Below are positions 1-5,329 of a stretch of DNA of 8,267 nucleotides, one piece after another. The stretch comes from DATFWK01 sp035259345. Lineage in GTDB: Bacteria; Actinomycetota; Thermoleophilia; Miltoncostaeales; Miltoncostaeaceae. The stretch lies in contig DATFWK010000161.1 of NCBI GenBank assembly GCA_035259345.1, positions 1-8,267 on the forward strand, in the 5' to 3' direction. The notes beneath the pieces are model-generated. The model worked only from the letters and a program-made list of their open reading frames with translations. It did no database searches and was not told where the DNA came from. Every line of letters begins with the position of its first letter. Positions within the stretch are counted from its first letter, which is position 1. Position numbers and translations under genes: made by a program.

Positions 1-23
1 GTCGGCTCCGCCTGGTCAACTGA
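1..23 (+). CDS. C-terminal tail of an upstream gene, possibly smc (partial)
   Basis: Reading back from the TGA at 21-23, the codons give the tail RLRLVN followed by stop. The stop shares its A with the ATG of ftsY (TGATG), a common sign of translational coupling. In many bacteria the gene directly before ftsY is smc, the chromosome-condensation ATPase, and SMC proteins often end in a short beta strand of alternating basic and hydrophobic residues, which would fit. Six residues are far too few to identify a family, so the smc assignment rests on gene order only. Confidence 0.4.
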
Positions 24-1036
24 TGGCCGATCCGGACCGCGCCGAGTGGGCGCAGTTCTTCGGCCTCCCGCTCGATCCGTCCGAGGCGGAGACGGAGGAC
101 GAGCCGCGGCGGAGAGGGCTCTTCGCCCGACTGCGTGAGAACCTCACCAAGCCGCGGCAGGCGATCTCGCCGCAGCTTGCGGGCGTCTTCGCCAGCAAGC
201 TCGTGACCCCGGAGGACTGGGACGGCCTCGAGGAGGCCCTCATCATGGCGGACACCGGCATGGACGCCACGCAGGGCCTGATCGACCGCCTGCGCGCGGA
301 GCAGGCCGAGGGGCGGATCATCGACGGGTCCACGCTCGCGCAGGCGCTCTGGCGCGAGATCGCTCGGGAGATGGCGCCGGAGCCCGCGCGGATCCCGATC
401 GACAAACGGCCCACGGTGATCCTCGTGGTGGGCGTGAACGGGAGCGGCAAGACGACGACCATCGGCAAGCTCGCGTACCGGCTCGGCGAGCTGGACCAGC
501 AGGTCGTGATCGGAGCGGCCGACACCTTTCGAGCCGCGGCGATCGATCAACTCGCCGTCTGGGCCGACCGGTCGGGCGCTCAGCTCGTACGACAGGCACC
601 CGGCGCGGACCCGGGAGCGGTCGCCTTCGACGCCGTTTCGGCGGCCGCGGCCCGGGGCGCGGACGTGGTCCTGATCGACACGGCCGGCCGCCTGCAGACC
701 CAGCGCAACCTGATGGAGGAGCTGCGCAAGGTGAGCGGCGTGATCGGCAAGGTCGTGCCGGACGCTCCGCATGAGACGCTGCTGGTGCTCGACGCCACCA
801 CCGGTCAGAACGGCATCAGCCAGGCCCGTCTCTTCGGCGAGGCGACGCCGCTGACCGGGGTGGTGCTGACGAAGCTCGACGGGGTTGCGAAGGGCGGCAT
901 CGTCATCGCGATCCACCGCGAGCTCGCGGTCCCCGTGAAGCTCGTCGGCACGGGCGAGCGGCTCGAGGACCTCCAGCCGTTCGACGCGAGCTCGTTCGCG
1001 CGCGCCATCTTCGCCCCGGACGAGGTCGCCGCCTAA
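23..1036 (+). CDS. ftsY: Signal recognition particle receptor GTPase FtsY
   Basis: FtsY is the membrane-associated SRP receptor. It pairs with Ffh through matched GTPase domains and passes ribosome-nascent chains to the SecYEG translocon. The 337-residue product has a short acidic N-terminal segment (about 19-28, rich in Glu and Asp), a helical N domain (about 33-120) and a full G domain. Visible motifs are the P-loop GVNGSGKTT at 137-145, ADTFRAAA with the conserved QL at 166-177, DTAGR at 219-223, TKLDG at 283-287 followed by AKGG, and GTGE at 309-312. The long acidic A domain of Escherichia coli FtsY is absent, as in many other phyla. The ATG overlaps the preceding stop by one base and has no obvious Shine-Dalgarno, so coupling to the upstream gene is likely. 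ffh follows after 48 nt. Confidence 0.97.
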   Translation: MADPDRAEWAQFFGLPLDPSEAETEDEPRRRGLFARLRENLTKPRQAISPQLAGVFASKLVTPEDWDGLEEALIMADTGMDATQGLIDRLRAEQAEGRIIDGSTLAQALWREIAREMAPEPARIPIDKRPTVILVVGVNGSGKTTTIGKLAYRLGELDQQVVIGAADTFRAAAIDQLAVWADRSGAQLVRQAPGADPGAVAFDAVSAAAARGADVVLIDTAGRLQTQRNLMEELRKVSGVIGKVVPDAPHETLLVLDATTGQNGISQARLFGEATPLTGVVLTKLDGVAKGGIVIAIHRELAVPVKLVGTGERLEDLQPFDASSFARAIFAPDEVAA

Positions 1037-1044
1037 GAGCGGGG

Positions 1045-1053
1045 TGCTACCCT
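1045..1053 (+). promoter_or_regulatory. Extended -10-like motif upstream of ffh
   Basis: TGCTACCCT in the 48-nt ftsY-ffh gap matches the extended -10 form TGnTAnnnT and lies 31 nt before the ffh ATG. The same pattern, TGCTATGCT, occurs 36 nt before rplS. No convincing -35 hexamer sits at the usual distance. This may be an internal promoter that lets ffh and the ribosomal genes be transcribed independently of ftsY. It is a pattern match only. Confidence 0.35.
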
Positions 1054-1084
1054 CGACGGCCGTCCGCGGGGACCGGTAAGGGAC

Positions 1085-2401
1085 ATGTTCGAAACGCTCA
1101 CCGACAAGCTCCAGGGGGTCTTCTCCGGCCTGAGCGGCCGCGGGAAGCTGACGGAGGCCGATATCGACAAGGCGATGCGGGCCATCCGCCTGTCGCTGCT
1201 CGAGGCCGACGTGAGCCTGCCCGTCGTGCGCCAGCTGACCGACGCTATCCGCGCGCGCGCGACCGGAGCCGAGGTCATGGGCTCCCTGACCCCGGATCAG
1301 CAGGTCGTCAAGATCGTCAACGAGGAGCTCGCCACCCTCATGGGCGGCGAGGGGGCGCGCCTTCCGACCGCCTCCCGGCCGCCGACGGTGCTCCTCATGG
1401 CAGGCCTCCAGGGGTCCGGCAAGACGACCGTCTGCGCCAAGCTCGCCCGGCTGCTCCGGACGGAAGGCCGGGCGCCCATCTTGGTGGCCTGCGACGTGCA
1501 GCGGCCGGCCGCCGCCGAGCAGCTGGCCGTGCTCGGCGAGCAGGTGGGCGTTCCCGTGTGGCGGGAGGACGGCACCGATCCGGTGGCGATCGCCAAGCGC
1601 GGCGTGGCCGAGGCACGGCGAACCGCGCGTGACATGGTCATCATCGACACGGCCGGCCGGCTGACCATCGACGAAGAGATGATGGCCCAGCTCGTCGCGG
1701 TGCGGGATGCGGTCGAGCCCACCGCGGTGCTGCTCGTCCTCGACGCGATGACCGGCCAGACCGCGGTGGACGTCGCCCGCGCATTCGCCGACGCGGTGCA
1801 GTTCGACGGGGTGGTGCTCACGAAGCTGGACGGCGACGCCCGCGGCGGGGCCGCGCTCTCCGTCCTTGCGGTGACGGGCAAGCCGATCCTGTACGTGGGC
1901 ACCGGCGAGAAGGTTGACGCCCTCGAGCCGTTTCACCCGGACCGAATGGCCTCGCGGATCCTCGGCATGGGCGACGTCCTGAGCCTGATCGAGCGCGCAC
2001 AGCAGACCGTCGACGTGGACGAGGCGAAGCGGCTCGAGGAGCGCGTGCGAGGCGGCTCCCTGACGCTCGACGACTTCCTCTCCCAGATTCGCCAGATCCG
2101 GAAGATGGGGCCGCTGGCTCAGGTGGTCGGGATGATCCCCGGGCTGCGCCAGGCCTCGAAGCTAAAGGACGTCGACATCGACGACCGCGAGCTGGACAAG
2201 GTCGAGGCGATCATCCAGAGCATGACGCCGGCGGAGCGGCGGAAGCCGGACCTGATCAACGGCAGCCGGCGCCGGCGGATCGCGGCGGGAAGCGGGACGA
2301 CCGTGCAGGAGGTCAACCGCCTGCTTGCCCAGTTCAAGCAGATGCAGAAGATGATGAAGCGGTTTGGCAAGGGTGGGCGACCGCCTATCCTTGGCGTCTG
2401 A
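1085..2401 (+). CDS. ffh: Signal recognition particle protein Ffh (SRP54)
   Basis: Ffh binds 4.5S/SRP RNA and signal sequences emerging from ribosomes, then docks on FtsY. The 438-residue product shows the N domain (about 1-95), the G domain with P-loop GLQGSGKTT at 107-115, DVQRPAAAEQL at 137-147, DTAGR at 188-192, TKLDGDARGG at 246-255 and GTGEK at 272-276, then the linker EPFHPDRMASRILGMGD at about 281-297. The methionine-rich M domain (about 300-430) includes the RNA-binding helix-turn-helix SRRRRIAAGSG at 394-404 and the tail QMQKMMKRFGKGG. The length is usual for the family. A weak purine-rich site (AAGGGA, 1078-1083) precedes the ATG. No SRP RNA gene is present in this window. rpsP follows after 18 nt, an order seen in many bacteria. 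Confidence 0.98.
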   Translation: MFETLTDKLQGVFSGLSGRGKLTEADIDKAMRAIRLSLLEADVSLPVVRQLTDAIRARATGAEVMGSLTPDQQVVKIVNEELATLMGGEGARLPTASRPPTVLLMAGLQGSGKTTVCAKLARLLRTEGRAPILVACDVQRPAAAEQLAVLGEQVGVPVWREDGTDPVAIAKRGVAEARRTARDMVIIDTAGRLTIDEEMMAQLVAVRDAVEPTAVLLVLDAMTGQTAVDVARAFADAVQFDGVVLTKLDGDARGGAALSVLAVTGKPILYVGTGEKVDALEPFHPDRMASRILGMGDVLSLIERAQQTVDVDEAKRLEERVRGGSLTLDDFLSQIRQIRKMGPLAQVVGMIPGLRQASKLKDVDIDDRELDKVEAIIQSMTPAERRKPDLINGSRRRRIAAGSGTTVQEVNRLLAQFKQMQKMMKRFGKGGRPPILGV

Positions 2402-2409
2402 TCGTCCCG

Positions 2410-2416
2410 AAGGAGG
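2410..2416 (+). promoter_or_regulatory. Shine-Dalgarno site of rpsP
   Basis: AAGGAGG is the only near-perfect Shine-Dalgarno sequence I see before any start in the window. It leaves just three bases (ACT) before the GTG start at 2420, which is shorter than the usual 5-9 nt. The start is still credible because S16 proteins characteristically begin MVKIRL, exactly as here. Confidence 0.75.
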
Positions 2417-2419
2417 ACT

Positions 2420-2683
2420 GTGGTCAAGATTCGACTGACCCGCGTGGGAAGCAAGAAGAACGCCATCTACCGCGTGGTGGTGGCCGATGCGCGCTCCCCG
2501 CGGGATGGGCGCAACATCGAGACCGTCGGCCGGTACAACCCGCAGACCGAGCCGTCGCTGGTCGAGATCGACCTCGAGAAGGTCAACGCCTGGATCGGCA
2601 AGGGCGCCCAGCCGACACCGGCGGTGCGCAAGCTGATCAAGATCGCGGACGCCCGCGCCCAGGCGGCTCCTGAGCCGGCCTGA
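2420..2683 (+). CDS. rpsP: 30S ribosomal protein S16
   Basis: S16 is an early-binding small-subunit protein that helps order 16S rRNA in the body of the 30S particle. The 87-residue product opens with MVKIRLTRVGSKKNAIYRVVVAD, continues with SPRDGRNIETVGRYNP, the family signature, and ends in an Ala/Pro-rich low-complexity tail (about 77-87). The start is GTG, fixed by the family N-terminus and by the strong AAGGAGG just upstream. It begins 18 nt after ffh and ends 4 nt before the first possible khpA start, so it is very likely co-transcribed with khpA, rimM and trmD. The same grouping (rpsP-khpA-rimM-trmD) is widespread and links S16 to 30S maturation factors. Confidence 0.98.
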   Translation: MVKIRLTRVGSKKNAIYRVVVADARSPRDGRNIETVGRYNPQTEPSLVEIDLEKVNAWIGKGAQPTPAVRKLIKIADARAQAAPEPA

Positions 2684-2708
2684 GGCCATGGAGGCCATGG
2701 AGGCGATG
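2682..2708 (+). repeat. Three tandem 9-nt units, each GAGG plus ATG, at the khpA start
   Basis: GAGGCCATG occurs twice (2682-2690, 2691-2699), followed by GAGGCGATG (2700-2708). Each unit carries a GAGG core two bases before an in-frame ATG, so the khpA reading frame has three candidate starts, at 2688, 2697 and 2706. The first unit overlaps the rpsP stop. The units encode the repeat Met-Glu-Ala at the protein N-terminus if the first start is used. Confidence 0.85.
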
Positions 2709-2927
2709 GTCGCGGAGATCGCGCGCTGCCTGGTCGCGCACCCGGAGCAGGTCGAGGTCGAGCGCCTGCAGGGTGACTCCCGCCTCGTGATCGCGCTCCA
2801 GGTCGCGGAGGAGGACGTCGGCCAGGTGATCGGCCGCGGCGGCCGGGTCGCCACGGCGCTCCGGACGGTTCTGCGCGCGGCCGCATCCGAGCGTGGCCAG
2901 CGGGTGGCGCTCGACATCGTCGACTAG
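2688..2927 (+). CDS. khpA: KH-domain RNA-binding protein KhpA (YlqC/UPF0109 family)
   Basis: KhpA is a small single-KH-domain protein. In Firmicutes it pairs with KhpB/Jag and affects cell size and RNA metabolism; its exact RNA targets are less clear. The 79-residue product contains the KH nucleic-acid-binding loop within VIGRGGRVA (GRGG at 49-52), preceded by the strand LVIALQVAEEDVGQ. The family-typical beginning, a short helix leading into a conserved LVAHPEQVEV segment (15-24), fits a start at any of the ATGs at 2688, 2697 or 2706. The last would give 73 residues and look most like described homologues. I report the longest form because it lies 4 nt after rpsP. The TAG stop shares its G with the GTG start of rimM (TAGTG), which suggests coupled translation. 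Confidence 0.92.
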   Translation: MEAMEAMVAEIARCLVAHPEQVEVERLQGDSRLVIALQVAEEDVGQVIGRGGRVATALRTVLRAAASERGQRVALDIVD

Positions 2928-3463
2928 TGGCCGCGGGCGGCGGCCCGGCGCCCGATGACGGGCTGCTGGTGGTCGTCGCGCGGCTGGGCGGGGCGCACGG
3001 CCTCCATGGCGAGCTCCGCGCGCAGCCGACGGGCCCGACGCTCGCCGTGCTCCCCATCGGCTCGTCGATGCTCGCGACGCTGCCGGGCGGACAGCGCCGC
3101 AACGTCGTGCTCCGCGCCCGCAGGCCAACGGCCCGCGGGGCGATCCTGGCGTTCGAGGGCGTCCTCACCCGTGAGGATGCGGCTGCGCTGGCCGGGGCCA
3201 CGCTGGCGGTGCCCGAGGCGGCGCTGCCTGAGCTCGCGGACGAGGACGGGTACTACGTGCGCGACCTGGTCGGGTGCAGGGTCGTCGCCGGTGGCCGGGA
3301 TCTCGGCGAGGTCCGGGATGTCCACACCGGACCGTCGAACGACGCCCTCGAGGTCGTCGGGGACGGCGACACGATCCTGATCCCGTTCACCCATGACGCG
3401 ATCCGCGAGGTCGACCTGGCCGGCAGGCGCGTCGAGGTCCGCCCCGACCTCCTCGGCGGGTGA
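2927..3463 (+). CDS. rimM: Ribosome maturation factor RimM
   Basis: RimM binds S19 and helps fold the 16S rRNA 3' (head) domain during 30S assembly. The 178-residue product has the N-terminal RimM domain beginning ARLGGAHGLHGELRAQ (18-33), the REDAAALAGATLAVP segment (82-96), and a C-terminal PRC-barrel domain (about 106-175) opening with GYYVRDLVGCRVV and closing with LIPFTHDAIREVDLAGRRVEV. The start is a GTG overlapping the khpA stop. An alternative in-frame GTG at 2969 would give a 164-residue protein starting nearer the conserved domain, but neither start has a Shine-Dalgarno, and the stop-start overlap favours 2927. trmD follows after 3 nt, the classic rimM-trmD pairing. Confidence 0.95.
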   Translation: MAAGGGPAPDDGLLVVVARLGGAHGLHGELRAQPTGPTLAVLPIGSSMLATLPGGQRRNVVLRARRPTARGAILAFEGVLTREDAAALAGATLAVPEAALPELADEDGYYVRDLVGCRVVAGGRDLGEVRDVHTGPSNDALEVVGDGDTILIPFTHDAIREVDLAGRRVEVRPDLLGG

Positions 3464-3466
3464 GCG

Positions 3467-4141
3467 GTGCGGATCGACGTGTTCACGCTCTTCCCGGAGT
3501 GGTTCGACTGGATGCGGCGGCCTCGTCACCTGGCCAACGCGGCCGAGGTGGCCGGCCTCGAGCTGCGGTGCTTCTCGTTCCGCGACACCACGCCGCTGCC
3601 GCACGGACAGGTCGACGACGCGCCCTACGGCGGCGGGCCCGGCATGGTGATCCGCGTGGACGCGGTCGCCGCGGCACTCGAGGCCGTGTACGGCGAGCCG
3701 GCCGAGACGGTCCGCGACCGCCGGCCCGTGACGGTGCTCACGCCTCGCGGCCGGCAGTTCAGCGACGGTGTGGCGCGTGAGCTCGCGAGCGTCGAGGAGC
3801 TGGTCCTGCTGTGCGGCCGCTATGAGGGGTTCGACGAGCGGGTGCACGAGCACCTCGCGGGCGATGCGATCTCGCTCGGGCCGTTCGTGCTGGCGGGCGG
3901 GGAGGTGGCCGCCATGGCCATCGTCGACGCCGTGGGGCGGCGCCTGCCCGGCGCCCTCGGCAACGCTGAGAGCCTCGACCGGGAATCCTTTTCGCCCGCC
4001 CTCGGCGGTGCCGTCGAGCACCCCCACTACACCCGTCCGGCCGAGTTCCGCGGCTGGGGCATCCCGCAGGTGCTCGTCTCGGGCGACCATGCCGCCATCG
4101 AGCGCTGGCGCGCCGAGCACGTGCGCCCGCCTCGGAGCTGA
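3467..4141 (+). CDS. trmD: tRNA (guanine-37-N1) methyltransferase TrmD
   Basis: TrmD is a SPOUT-family enzyme that uses S-adenosylmethionine to make m1G37 next to the anticodon, which prevents +1 frameshifting. The 224-residue product begins MRIDVFTLFPEWF from a GTG start 3 nt after rimM. Family motifs include DDAPYGGGPGMVI (50-62), LLCGRYEGFDERV (114-126), the trefoil-knot segment SLGPFVLAGGEVAAM (136-150), RRLPGALGN (158-166), HPHYTRP (185-191) and IERWR (211-215). Two oddities are visible. The usual xDSF motif, whose Asp is the proposed catalytic base (D169 in gamma-proteobacterial enzymes), reads RESF here, giving Glu at 173. The protein also stops soon after WRAEH, so the usual T..RRPDLL-like end is missing. 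The equivalent of catalytic-site Arg154 appears kept (R158). The enzyme assignment is secure; full activity is an inference. Confidence 0.95.
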   Translation: MRIDVFTLFPEWFDWMRRPRHLANAAEVAGLELRCFSFRDTTPLPHGQVDDAPYGGGPGMVIRVDAVAAALEAVYGEPAETVRDRRPVTVLTPRGRQFSDGVARELASVEELVLLCGRYEGFDERVHEHLAGDAISLGPFVLAGGEVAAMAIVDAVGRRLPGALGNAESLDRESFSPALGGAVEHPHYTRPAEFRGWGIPQVLVSGDHAAIERWRAEHVRPPRS

Positions 4142-4165
4142 CCCGGGTCGGCGCCGGTCCGGCAT

Positions 4166-4179
4166 GGGGTGGGCACCCC
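4166..4179 (+). other. Hairpin in the trmD-rplS gap
   Basis: GGGGT-GGGC-ACCCC forms a perfect 5-bp stem with a 4-nt loop. A further CGGC/GCCG pairing (4160-4163 with 4182-4185) can stack outside a small internal loop. It begins 25 nt after the trmD stop. There is no following T-tract, so it is not a typical intrinsic terminator. It lies upstream of the -10-like motif of rplS and may mark a transcription-unit border or slow read-through. Confidence 0.4.
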
Positions 4180-4207
4180 TGGCCGCCGAAGTGCAGGTGG
4201 GGGCTGC

Positions 4208-4216
4208 TGCTATGCT
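4208..4216 (+). promoter_or_regulatory. Extended -10-like motif upstream of rplS
   Basis: TGCTATGCT fits the extended -10 form TGnTAnnnT and lies 36 nt before the rplS ATG. The same TGCTAnnCT form precedes ffh at a similar distance. No clear -35 element is visible 16-18 nt upstream. An own promoter for L19 would fit the 111-nt gap, which is large for this otherwise packed region. Confidence 0.45.
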
Positions 4217-4252
4217 GCCCGTCGTTTTGCCGAGGACAGCGGGGGTCCGACG

Positions 4253-4597
4253 ATGACGGTCATCGAGAGCCTGGAGCGGATGCAGCTGCGCGACGACCTG
4301 CCGTCGTTCAAGGCCGGCGACACCGTGCGCGTGCACTTCCGCGTCATCGAGGGCCAGCGCCAGCGCGTGCAGGTCTTCGAGGGAGTCGTGATCCGAAGGC
4401 AGGGCTCGACCTCGCGCGAGACCTTCACCGTCCGCAAGCAGAGCTTCGGCGTCGGCGTCGAGCGGACATTCCCCCTCCACTCGCCGAAGATCGAGCGCAT
4501 CGAGCGCATGACGGAGGGTGACGTGAACCGCGCCAAGCTGTACTACCTGCGCGGCAAGGTGGGCAAGAAGGCGCGCGTCCGCGAGAAGCAGCGCTAG
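4253..4597 (+). CDS. rplS: 50S ribosomal protein L19
   Basis: L19 lies at the 30S-50S interface and contributes to an inter-subunit bridge. The 114-residue product has the family's features in order: FKAGDTVRVHFRVIEG (19-34), RVQVFEGVVIRRQG (38-51), TFTVRKQSFGVGVERTFPLHSP (57-78) and RAKLYYLRGKVGKKARVRE (93-111). The reading frame stays open upstream to an ATG at 4169, but that would add 28 residues without family resemblance (a Gly/Arg-rich stretch) and would place coding sequence over the -10-like motif. The ATG at 4253 matches the usual L19 N-terminus (MTVIESLERMQLRDDLPSF). A G-run at 4241-4245 may act as a weak ribosome-binding site. The usual GKVRRAKLYYLR reads GDVNRAKLYYLR here, a mild variant. 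Confidence 0.97.
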   Translation: MTVIESLERMQLRDDLPSFKAGDTVRVHFRVIEGQRQRVQVFEGVVIRRQGSTSRETFTVRKQSFGVGVERTFPLHSPKIERIERMTEGDVNRAKLYYLRGKVGKKARVREKQR

Positions 4598-4621
4598 CGC
4601 CGGAAGCGGGAGCCCGAGGAC

Positions 4622-5329
4622 GTGCCGCCGACCGCGCTGAGGACGGCGAGCCGCCCACCTGATGCGCGCAGCGGCCGCCCGGCTCGCCGTCCTTCCGTGT
4701 CGCTCTTCGCCTTCGACCGGCGCATGGGCGCCACCGTCGTCGCCGGCGCTGACGAGGCCGGCCGGGGGTGCCTGGCAGGCCCGCTCGTGGCCGCGGCGGT
4801 CGCCCTCGATCTTCGCGCCATCGGCCGGCGTGCCCGCCGCGACCTGGCCGAGCTCGACGACTCCAAGCGCCTGACGGCGCCGGCGCGCGAGGCGCTTGCC
4901 GCGGCGATCCTCGTCCACGCCCGTCAGGTGACCGTCCTGGCCGCTAGCGCGGCGACGGTCGACCGGGACGGGCTCCATCGGACGAACCTGCGCCTGCTCG
5001 GGCGCGTGCTCCTTGACCTCGACCCCGCTCCTGACCTCTGCCTGGTGGACGGCTTCCGCCTCGGCAACGCCCCGCCGCACCGGGCGATCGTCGACGGCGA
5101 CGCCACCAGCGCGGCGGTGGCGGCCGCCTCGGTCATCGCGAAGACGACCCGCGATCGGCTCATGGCCGGGCCGGTCGCCGATGCCTATCCGGCGTTCGGG
5201 TTCCAGCACCACGTCGGCTACGCGACGCCAGAGCATCACCGCGCGCTTCGCGACGAGGGCCTGTGTCCGTTGCATCGCCGCTCGTTCCGGTCCGTCGCCT
5301 ATCCGGAGCTGCGCCTGTTCGAGCCATAG
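4622..5329 (+). CDS. rnhB: Ribonuclease HII
   Basis: RNase HII cuts the RNA strand of RNA-DNA hybrids and starts removal of single ribonucleotides from DNA. The 235-residue product has the active-site opening GADEAGRGCLAGPLVAAAV (42-60), with acidic residues D44 and E45, LDDSKRLT (78-85), the third acidic residue in VDG (D143), the fourth in DGD (D160), then AAASVIAKTTRDR (167-179), and the C-terminal YPAFGFQHHVGYATPEHHRAL and HRRSF motifs. The start is uncertain. GTG at 4622 has a GAGG core two bases upstream and adds an Arg/Pro-rich 25-residue lead. GTG at 4697 would give a 210-residue protein starting MSLFAFDRR, closer to typical length. It follows rplS, as in many bacteria, but without the lepB often found between them. 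Its 3' end overlaps yraN on the other strand. Confidence 0.95.
   Translation: MPPTALRTASRPPDARSGRPARRPSVSLFAFDRRMGATVVAGADEAGRGCLAGPLVAAAVALDLRAIGRRARRDLAELDDSKRLTAPAREALAAAILVHARQVTVLAASAATVDRDGLHRTNLRLLGRVLLDLDPAPDLCLVDGFRLGNAPPHRAIVDGDATSAAVAAASVIAKTTRDRLMAGPVADAYPAFGFQHHVGYATPEHHRALRDEGLCPLHRRSFRSVAYPELRLFEP

Noticed and set aside
1057..1075. Imperfect hairpin in the ftsY-ffh gap
   Set aside because: The pairing needs a bulged base, is short and has no T-tract, so I do not call it a terminator.
4100..4200. Frameshift truncating trmD
   Set aside because: Neither alternative frame yields a T..RRPDLL-like tail after the stop, so I treat the short end as real and report it as a variant.
4169..4252. 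Upstream ATG that would lengthen L19 by 28 residues
   Set aside because: The extra segment does not resemble L19, and the hairpin and -10-like motif lie in it. The ATG at 4253 gives the standard N-terminus.
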